Shown one piece after another: positions 58,200-64,000 of a DNA stretch of 64,000 bases (position 1 is the stretch's first letter; the number at the start of each line of letters is the position of its first letter). The position numbers and the translations under genes were made by a program. Source of the DNA: VGRW01 sp031396695 (GTDB taxonomy: Bacteria > Myxococcota_A > UBA9160 > SZUA-336); contig JANNLG010000013.1 in the NCBI GenBank assembly GCA_031396695.1, positions 1-64,000 on the forward strand, given 5' to 3'. Below the pieces are notes generated by a model that saw nothing but the letters and a program-made list of their open reading frames with translations, did not search any database and was not told the DNA's origin.

Positions 58200-59630
58200 C
58201 TACCTTCCCTTGCGCTGCATGCCTTGGGTCGAGAGGTAGTCCTTGACCGCATCGGCGTCGGGTGGGTCGGTGCGCAAGGCGTAGGACTCGCGCAGCCAGC
58301 CACCACCCTGCCCGGCGACGGCGAAGCTCTGTGCGACCGGCAGCATCACGCCGAAGCCCGAGCCGCTGCCCGCCCACTTCGGGTCGATCAGGTCGTCGGC
58401 GCTGAAGCGCGACGTGAAGATGCCGACCTCGTAGACCGCGCCGTTGCCGCGACTCGAGATCCAGTACAGCGGCTGCTGCGTGAGTCCGTCGATCCAGAGC
58501 GAAACGCTCTTCACGCTGCCCTCGAGATCCTTGCGCACTCCGCGCAGGACGACGGCGCGGCGCAGCTCCCAGCGATCGGAGGCCAGCGAGAGACCGCTCG
58601 GTCCGTAGTTGCGCGCGTCGTCGCTCGGGTAGCCGCGCGCCTTGCCGTTCGCGGGCGCCAGGACGTCGCGCACGCCGTCGAACGTCCAGGCGTACGCGTT
58701 GGGGCGGATCACCAGGCCGACGAAGCCGCGCCGGATCGGCTCGGCCGCGCTGATCGCGGGATTGCCGACGTCGCTCATCTGGTCGGAGAGCGTCATGCCC
58801 GTGTTGTCGACGGAGCGCCCGCGCGTGTAGCTCGGCAGGTACACACCCTCGCCCTGCTGCGGCGGCGCGCGCCGCACCTTGCGCTGGCCCGGCAGATACA
58901 CGAACACGTCGTCGGTGGCGAGGTAGTCGCTCTCGGCCGCGGTCTTCTGGAACTGCCGCCACGCCAGCCCGCGCGCGCTGTCGGGCGCCGAGAACGAACC
59001 GCCCGCGACGAAGCGATCGTCGCGTCCCTCGCCCGGGCCTCCGGGTACACCGTGCAGTGGCACGAAGAACAGCTCGCCCAGAAAGCTCATCACGCCGCGC
59101 CCGCCGCGCGTCAACTCGGTGATGCGGAACGCGCCGCGAAAGCCCGATCCCTGGTAGCGGTAGCGGTAGTTCCACGCCCAGCGAAGCCCCGCGTCGGGAG
59201 CGTCGTCTGCGATGCTCTCGGGCGCGAACGGCAGGCCCATGCCGGCGTAGCCCGACAGGTTTCCCGCAGCATCGACCGTCGCCTTGCCGGCGTTCGCGAG
59301 CGTTGCGTCGGCGAAGAAGGCCGGTGCGGGATAGCGCCGGTAGCAGGGGCCGACCTCGAGCAGCATGCCCTCGAAGAAGAACAGGTCGCGGCGCTCCCAG
59401 ACTTCTTCGGGCAACCAGCCGCGCAGCCGCTCGAACGAGTCGAACGCGACCCGCTCTCCGGGACGCCACGCCGGTGGCACCACGTCCTGCGCGCCGGGGC
59501 CCGTGTCCGGCGTCCACTGGATCGCGCGCGCTGCGCAGGATCCCTCGGCTGGAACCTCGAAGGCACGCGCGAGGGGCGCGAGCGCGAACACGGTGGCCAG
59601 AATCGCGAGCGACGCGACGGTTCGACTCAT
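58200..59630 (-). CDS. DUF1329-family periplasmic/outer-membrane protein
   Basis: 476 residues. A signal peptide (1-24, ALAPLARA) and a length of about 450 mature residues fit DUF1329. Typical blocks are YRYRYQGSGFRGAFRITEL, DDVFVYLPGQRKVRRAP, RNYGPSGLSLASDRWELRRA and LYWISSRGNGAVYEVGIF. The domain is related to the LolA/LolB lipoprotein-carrier fold and usually accompanies MMPL-type RND exporters, suggesting lipid or hydrophobic ligand handling. No exporter is present here. The ATG at 59630 starts the signal peptide; the longer frame to 59780 is a shadow. Confidence 0.82.
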   Translation of the reverse strand: MSRTVASLAILATVFALAPLARAFEVPAEGSCAARAIQWTPDTGPGAQDVVPPAWRPGERVAFDSFERLRGWLPEEVWERRDLFFFEGMLLEVGPCYRRYPAPAFFADATLANAGKATVDAAGNLSGYAGMGLPFAPESIADDAPDAGLRWAWNYRYRYQGSGFRGAFRITELTRGGRGVMSFLGELFFVPLHGVPGGPGEGRDDRFVAGGSFSAPDSARGLAWRQFQKTAAESDYLATDDVFVYLPGQRKVRRAPPQQGEGVYLPSYTRGRSVDNTGMTLSDQMSDVGNPAISAAEPIRRGFVGLVIRPNAYAWTFDGVRDVLAPANGKARGYPSDDARNYGPSGLSLASDRWELRRAVVLRGVRKDLEGSVKSVSLWIDGLTQQPLYWISSRGNGAVYEVGIFTSRFSADDLIDPKWAGSGSGFGVMLPVAQSFAVAGQGGGWLRESYALRTDPPDADAVKDYLSTQGMQRKGR

Positions 59631-59693
59631 CGGCCGGCAGGGTATCGGATCGCGGTGCGATCTCACGCTACCCTCGGACACGAGGAACAGCGC

Positions 59694-59930
59694 ATGCCTT
59701 CGACCACCATCGCGCGCGCGCACGAGACCGGTCAGCCCGTGCGCCTGCACGCGTCGGACGGCGAGGTGCTGGTCGCCCACATCCTCTCCTTCGACGAGGC
59801 CGAGATCTGCTTCGCCGTGGTCACGTCGTCGCGGCCTGAGCGCTACGCGGTGTGCGACTCGACGGGCTTCCGGCGCGCGTGGAGCGAGATCGAGCGCGCG
59901 GTGCTCGTCTCAAGCCGAAAGCAGCGCTAG
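59694..59930 (+). CDS. Small protein of unknown function, 78 residues
   Basis: ATG at 59694 with GAGGAA 6 nt upstream. The protein is compact and beta-rich (VRLHASDGEVLVAHILSFDE, ICFAVVTSS, AVCDSTGFRRAW) and could form a small barrel of Sm/LSm or SH3 type, which is a guess from strand pattern only. The coding end overlaps the convergent phosphatase gene by 21 bp. Separated by 63 bp from the divergent DUF1329 gene. Confidence 0.6.
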   Translation: MPSTTIARAHETGQPVRLHASDGEVLVAHILSFDEAEICFAVVTSSRPERYAVCDSTGFRRAWSEIERAVLVSSRKQR

Positions 59931-60677
59931 CGCCTCGTCGTGCAGAAGCCCGTTCGACGAGACCAGGCTGCCTGCGTAGATCGAGCGCTCGCCGGCGAGC
60001 GTGGTCGCGCGCCCGCCCGCCTCCTCGACGATCACCTGTAGCGCCGCGATGTCCCACGGCGCGACGATCGGGTCGAAGGCGATCTCGCCCGAGCCCGCGG
60101 CCACCAGGCAGTGCTGCCAGAAGTCGCCGAAACCGCGCTGCCGGTGGGTGGCCAGCGTGAGCTTCTGCAGCCCGGGAGGCGTGCGGCCGCCCTCGAAGCC
60201 GCCGAGGCTGCCGTGGAAGAGCTGAGCGTTCGCGAGCTCGCGCACACCCGACACACGCAAGCGTCGCTCGCCCTGCCAGGCGCCCTGCCCGCGCGACGCG
60301 TGCCAGCGCGTACCGAGCGCGGGCGCGCTCACCAGACCCGCGACCACTTCTTTTTCGACCTCGATCGCGAGCAGCGTCGCGAAGACCGGAATGCCGCGCA
60401 CGAAGTTCGCGGTGGAGTCGATCGGGTCGATGATCAGGCGCGCGCCCGAGCTGCCGGTCTGCTCGCCCTGCTCCTCGCCATACACGCCGAGCTCGGACCG
60501 GCGCTCGGCCACGAGCTTGCGCGCGGCGCTCTCGACCTCGCGGTCCGCCTCGGTCACGAAGCTGCGGTCGGGCTTCGTCTCGACGCGTAGATCGACGCGG
60601 CGAAAGAGCCGCATCGCGATCTCGTCGGAGCGATCGGCGATCTCGCGCAGCAGCGTCAGCCAGTCCGTCGTCGGCAC
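59910..60677 (-). CDS. Inositol-monophosphatase-family phosphatase (histidinol-phosphatase-like)
   Basis: 255 residues. Li-sensitive, Mg-dependent phosphatase fold. Metal site residues in YGEEQGEQ (~71), DPIDSTANFVRGIPVF (~86) and APWDIAALQVIVEEAGG (~209). The spacing and the RGIPVFATLLAI wording resemble HisN-type histidinol-phosphate phosphatases, but inositol-1-phosphate or PAP cannot be excluded. No his genes nearby. Convergent overlap of 21 bp with the small gene to its left. Confidence 0.85.
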   Translation of the reverse strand: MPTTDWLTLLREIADRSDEIAMRLFRRVDLRVETKPDRSFVTEADREVESAARKLVAERRSELGVYGEEQGEQTGSSGARLIIDPIDSTANFVRGIPVFATLLAIEVEKEVVAGLVSAPALGTRWHASRGQGAWQGERRLRVSGVRELANAQLFHGSLGGFEGGRTPPGLQKLTLATHRQRGFGDFWQHCLVAAGSGEIAFDPIVAPWDIAALQVIVEEAGGRATTLAGERSIYAGSLVSSNGLLHDEALALLSA

Positions 60678-60712
60678 GGGCCGAAGACTAGCAGCACGCG
60701 CGGTGTGGCGGC

Positions 60713-61324
60713 TCAGCTCGGGGCGGCTGCGCGCGCCCGCTCGAGTGCGATCGCGAGATCCTCGAGCAAGCGCTGCGCCGTTGCGGCCACCGAGCCGGCT
60801 GGCGCGGCGAGCCAGGCCGTGGTGATCGAGGGCCGGAAGACCTCGCCGCCGAGCAAGAGCTCGCGCGCCTCGAGCACCCCGCGCAGGCGATGCGCGACGC
60901 TGTCCAGCGACTCTTCATCGCAGCCGGGCAGGACCGCGGCGATCTGCGCTTCTCCGAGCCGCCCGAGCTCGTCGCTCGAGCGCAGCCGGCGGCGCAGCTC
61001 CTGGCCGAGCTCCACGAACGCGCGCGCGAAATCCGCTTCGCCCGCGCGTTCGTGCGCGAGCTTCCAGCCCTCGAGCTCGAACGCGACCAGCCCGAGCGCG
61101 CCGCGGCTCTGCTGCGCCCGCGTCGCGAAAACGCCGAGCAAGAGCTCGAGCGACGTGCGCGCGAGCAAGGGCGAGCCGGGCTCGCGCACGAGCTGCGCCT
61201 CGAGCGACGCGCGCAGATCGTCGAACGCGCCGCGCGAGTCGCCGTCGGGATCCGGTGGCAGGCCCGGAGGCGAGCCGCCGATCCCGCCTGGACGGGCTCC
61301 GACGATCCGCTGCCAGGGCTTCAC
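60713..61324 (-). CDS. Degenerate GGDEF-like domain protein
   Basis: About 203 residues from a GTG at 61324; the longer open frame starts inside the divergent transketolase. From ~55 the order of strands and helices follows a diguanylate cyclase domain (GVFATRAQQSRGALGLVAFE, then DFARAFVELGQELRRRLRSS and the LGRLGEAQIAAVLPGCDEES block). The GGDEF signature itself has decayed to RLGEAQI, so no cyclase activity is expected. It might bind nucleotide or act as a partner domain. Assignment is by pattern only. Confidence 0.6.
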   Translation of the reverse strand: MKPWQRIVGARPGGIGGSPPGLPPDPDGDSRGAFDDLRASLEAQLVREPGSPLLARTSLELLLGVFATRAQQSRGALGLVAFELEGWKLAHERAGEADFARAFVELGQELRRRLRSSDELGRLGEAQIAAVLPGCDEESLDSVAHRLRGVLEARELLLGGEVFRPSITTAWLAAPAGSVAATAQRLLEDLAIALERARAAAPS

Positions 61325-61460
61325 ACCTTTGGCGATCGGACGTCGCCTGGCGAGAATTGAGCGCGGCGCTTGCCGTCGACCCCGGCGAGACGCTAAACCA
61401 CGCCAAGGCGCCCGCGCGCACCACGGAATTCTCGAATCCGACCGGCTAGAGGAGAGCGCA

Positions 61461-63461
61461 GTGAGCAATTCCTCCCCATCGCAGGCACCGTCGCCGGAGA
61501 GCGCCGCGCTCGCGGCCACGACGGTGCGCGTGCTGACGGTCGACGCGGTTCGGCAGGCCGGCATCGGGCACGTCGGGCTGCCGCTCGGCTGCGCCGAGAT
61601 CGGCGTGCTCTTGTACTCCGAGGTCCTGAAGCACGATCCCGCGCGACCCGACTGGTTCGACCGCGACCGCTTCGTGCTCTCGGCCGGTCACGGCTCGATG
61701 CTGCTCTACTCGCTCTTGCACCTCTCCGGCTACGCGCTGCCGATCGACGAGATCCGGCGCTTCCGGCAGCTACACTCGCGCACGCCCGGTCACCCGGAGT
61801 TCGGCGAGACACCCGGCGTCGAGACCACCACCGGGCCGCTCGGTCAGGGACTCGGCAACGCGGTGGGCCTGGCGCTGGCGGAGCGAATCCTGGCCGCGCG
61901 CTTCGGCGCGGAGCTCGTCGACCACCGCACCTACGCGCTCGCGAGCGACGGCGATCTGATGGAGGGCGTCTCGCACGAGGCCTGCTCGCTCGCCGGTCAC
62001 CTCGGTCTGGGCAAGCTGATCGTGCTGTACGACGACAACTCGATCACGATCGAGGGCCCCACCTCGCTCGCGTTCTCGGAGGACGTCGCGCGCCGCTTCG
62101 AGTCCTACGGCTGGGAAGTGCAGCGCGCCGACGGTCACTCGGCGGACGCTGTGCGCGCCGCGATCGCGCGCGCACACAAGGACGAGGATCGGCCGCACCT
62201 GATCATCTGCCGCACGCACATCGGCTTCGGCTCACCCGCCGCCGACACCGCGGAGGCACACGGCTCGTTCAAGGACGCCGAGTTCACCGATCAAACGCGT
62301 GCCACGCTCGGCTGGACGCGCGCGCCGTTCGAGGTTCCCGACCAGGCGCGTGAGGTGTTCCGCGCCAACGCCGCGCGCGGCGCGCGCACGCGTGTGGAAT
62401 GGGAGGAGCGGCGCGAGCGCGTGCTGGCCGATCCCGGACTCGCAGCGCTCTGGCGCGCGATGGTGGAGCGCGAGCTGCCGGCCGATTTCGCGCGGCTCCT
62501 GCCGCGCATGCGCGGCGAGAAGCCGATGGCCACGCGCGTGGCGTCGGGCAAGGTGATCAACGCGCTGGCGAAGGCCGTACCGTCGCTGATCGGCGGCTCC
62601 GCCGATCTGGCCGGCTCGAACAACACGCTGATCGCCGGCGAAGCCTCGATCGCGCGCGGCAAGTTCGTGGGGCGCAATCTGCACTTCGGCGTGCGCGAGC
62701 ACGGCATGGGCGCGATCGCGAACGGGCTCGCGCTGCATGGCGGCATCCGCCCCTACGTCGCGACGTTCCTGGTCTTCAGTGACTACATGCGGCCGGCGGT
62801 TCGACTGGCGGCGCTGATGTCGCAGCCCGTCGCGTTCGTGTTCACGCACGACTCGATCTTCGTCGGCGAGGACGGACCGACGCACCAACCCGTGGAGCAG
62901 CTCGCCGCGCTGCGCGCGATCCCCAACCTGGACGTGTGGCGGCCGGCCGACGCGCGCGAGACGGCCGTGGCGTGGGAGTCGGCGCTGCGCCGGACGGACG
63001 GACCGACCGCGCTGCTGCTCTCGCGCCAGAACCTGCCGGTGCTCGAACACGACGGCGTCGAGGAGGCGGCGGCGCGCGGCGGCTACGTCGTGCTGCGCGA
63101 AACGGGTGCGGCGCCGCCGGAGCTCGTGATCGCGGCCTCCGGCTCGGAGCTCTCGATCGCGCTCGCGGCCGCAACCGCGCTCGCAGCGGACGGCAAGCGG
63201 GTTCGCGCGGTGTCGCTGCCGTGTCTCGAACGCTTCGCGGCGCAGGATGCGGCGTACCAGGAGTCGGTGCTGTGCTCGGCGGCGCCGCGCCTGGTCGTCG
63301 AGGCGGGCGTGGCGCTCGGCGTCGGCAGCTTGTTGCGCGCGGGCGACCGCTTCATCGGCATGACGGGTTTTGGTGCCTCGGCTCCCTACCAGGCGCTCGC
63401 GAAGGAATTCGGCTTCAGCGCCGAGAACGTGGGACGCGTCGCGCAGGAGATGCTGTCCTGA
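61461..63461 (+). CDS. tkt: Transketolase
   Basis: 666 residues, normal length. ThDP-dependent transfer of two-carbon units in the pentose phosphate pathway. ThDP/Mg site YALASDGDLMEGVSHEACSLA (~157) with the downstream Asn in YDDNSITIEG. Catalytic Glu in NLHFGVREHGMGAIANGLAL (~418), with THDSIFVGEDGPTHQPVEQL following. The N-terminal substrate loop is GIGHVGLPLG where most enzymes have SGHPGxPMG; the His is kept. GTG start at 61461 with GGAGA upstream. Followed by an overlapping lipoprotein gene. Confidence 0.93.
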   Translation: MSNSSPSQAPSPESAALAATTVRVLTVDAVRQAGIGHVGLPLGCAEIGVLLYSEVLKHDPARPDWFDRDRFVLSAGHGSMLLYSLLHLSGYALPIDEIRRFRQLHSRTPGHPEFGETPGVETTTGPLGQGLGNAVGLALAERILAARFGAELVDHRTYALASDGDLMEGVSHEACSLAGHLGLGKLIVLYDDNSITIEGPTSLAFSEDVARRFESYGWEVQRADGHSADAVRAAIARAHKDEDRPHLIICRTHIGFGSPAADTAEAHGSFKDAEFTDQTRATLGWTRAPFEVPDQAREVFRANAARGARTRVEWEERRERVLADPGLAALWRAMVERELPADFARLLPRMRGEKPMATRVASGKVINALAKAVPSLIGGSADLAGSNNTLIAGEASIARGKFVGRNLHFGVREHGMGAIANGLALHGGIRPYVATFLVFSDYMRPAVRLAALMSQPVAFVFTHDSIFVGEDGPTHQPVEQLAALRAIPNLDVWRPADARETAVAWESALRRTDGPTALLLSRQNLPVLEHDGVEEAAARGGYVVLRETGAAPPELVIAASGSELSIALAAATALAADGKRVRAVSLPCLERFAAQDAAYQESVLCSAAPRLVVEAGVALGVGSLLRAGDRFIGMTGFGASAPYQALAKEFGFSAENVGRVAQEMLS

Positions 63462-64000
63462 GACTCGAGTGCCTGGCGCTCGGCACGCTCGCGCCCGTTT
63501 TTCTGCTCGCGCTGGCGGGCTGCGCGACGTTTTCGCCGTCGCTCGACGCCGTCTACCGCGACGAATCCGTCGTGACGCGCGACGCGCGACACGATCTGGT
63601 GACGCTGCTCGCGATCGGCGACATCGGCGAGCCGCACGGCCGCGATCCGCGCCTGCACGCGTCGATGGCCCGAAGACTCGAGGGTGCGGACGCCGCGCCG
63701 ATCCTGGTGCTCGGCGACATCTTCTACCGCGATGGGCTGCTCGGCTTCTGCCGCTCCGCCGACAAGCGCGTCTCGCAGGCCGGCTGCAAGAAGCAGCGCT
63801 CCGTCGATGCGCAGCTCGACGCAATTCTGGGTCCGTACGCACGCAAGCTCGCGGGTCATCCCGTGGTGGCGCTGGCGGGAAACCACGATCACTACGGCGA
63901 CCCTCTCTCGACCGAGAACGCCTGCGCGAAAATCCCCGCGCGTGCGCCGGGCTGGCGCTACGTCGCGCGCGGCTGCAAGATCGACGATACGAACCCGATC
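63458..64000 (+). CDS. Metallophosphoesterase lipoprotein, N-terminal part
   Basis: At least 181 residues, continuing beyond the window. The signal ends in FLLALAGC, a good lipobox. Calcineurin-like phosphoesterase motifs follow: AIGDIGEPHG, ILVLGDIFYRDG and VVALAGNHDHYGD, with Asp, His and Asn metal ligands. No ATG, GTG or TTG precedes the signal sequence in frame. A CTG at 63458 overlaps the tkt stop as CTGA and is the probable start. It acts in the envelope on an unknown phosphoester. Confidence 0.75.
   Translation, partial: MRLECLALGTLAPVFLLALAGCATFSPSLDAVYRDESVVTRDARHDLVTLLAIGDIGEPHGRDPRLHASMARRLEGADAAPILVLGDIFYRDGLLGFCRSADKRVSQAGCKKQRSVDAQLDAILGPYARKLAGHPVVALAGNHDHYGDPLSTENACAKIPARAPGWRYVARGCKIDDTNPI

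Noticed and set aside
1..64000. CRISPR array, prophage, insertion sequence or integron
   Set aside because: No regularly spaced direct repeats, transposase, integrase or phage structural gene seen. The only dispersed repeats are the short intergenic hairpins.

Overview
The window is very GC-rich (about 70 % by eye) and densely coded on both strands. It comes from a Gram-negative bacterium: there are lipoproteins with lipoboxes, an outer-membrane porin, an AsmA-like protein, a DUF1329 protein and a PEP-CTERM-tailed secreted protein. The block SRP RNA-dnaX-recR-mglB-mglA, several TPR/receiver fusions, an ECF41 sigma factor and a questin-oxidase homologue suggest a delta-proteobacterial, Myxococcota-like or Binatota-like lineage. 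That placement is inference; there is no rRNA in the window. I see no insertion sequence, prophage, CRISPR array or replication origin. The content looks chromosomal and mostly housekeeping, with short translationally coupled operons (ATGA, GTGA, TTGA and apparently CTGA and ATAG junctions).

Layout. 1-9.6 kb: end of a secreted protein gene, a TMTC-like membrane TPR protein, a histidine kinase, a RIO kinase and an MFS transporter. Next come questin oxidase, VOC protein, divergent XRE-cupin regulator, HAD hydrolase, GST and tRNA-Ile2(CAT). 9.6-15.6 kb: the operon priA-def-fmt-rsmB-rpe. 15.6-19 kb: ribokinase, nucleotidyltransferase, an alpha/beta hydrolase without its nucleophile serine, and a PEP-CTERM protein. 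19-24.5 kb: M20 peptidase, SRP RNA, dnaX, recR, mglB, mglA and a coupled secreted protein, without ybaB. 24.5-31.6 kb: a kinase/regulator pair followed by a lipoprotein, porin, blue-copper-type protein, hybrid kinase and HAD phosphatase. This looks like one envelope-sensing unit. 31.7-37.5 kb: aldonolactone-type oxidase, FAD oxidoreductase coupled to ECF41, aldo/keto reductase and a small lipoprotein. 37.5-41.2 kb: DEAD-box helicase, thiI and mutM.

41.2-51 kb: a PafA/Dop-family (Pup ligase/deamidase fold) protein carrying an inserted membrane segment, then gatC-gatA, an AsmA-like protein, mtnA, a receiver-DUF4388-J-TPR fusion and ilvE. 51-58 kb: a formyltransferase-like/DegT fusion lacking the PLP lysine, ispG, gloA, a Gfo/Idh protein lacking the EKP lysine, an FAD oxidoreductase and an LLM oxidoreductase. 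58-64 kb: DUF1329 protein, a 78-residue protein, an inositol-monophosphatase-family enzyme, a degenerate GGDEF protein, transketolase and the start of a metallophosphoesterase lipoprotein.

A family of short GC-rich hairpin repeats sits in at least six intergenic gaps. The strongest leads for new biology are the membrane-inserted PafA/Dop homologue without Pup or proteasome nearby, the copper protein/porin/two-kinase unit, and a cluster of enzyme-fold proteins that have lost their key catalytic residue.
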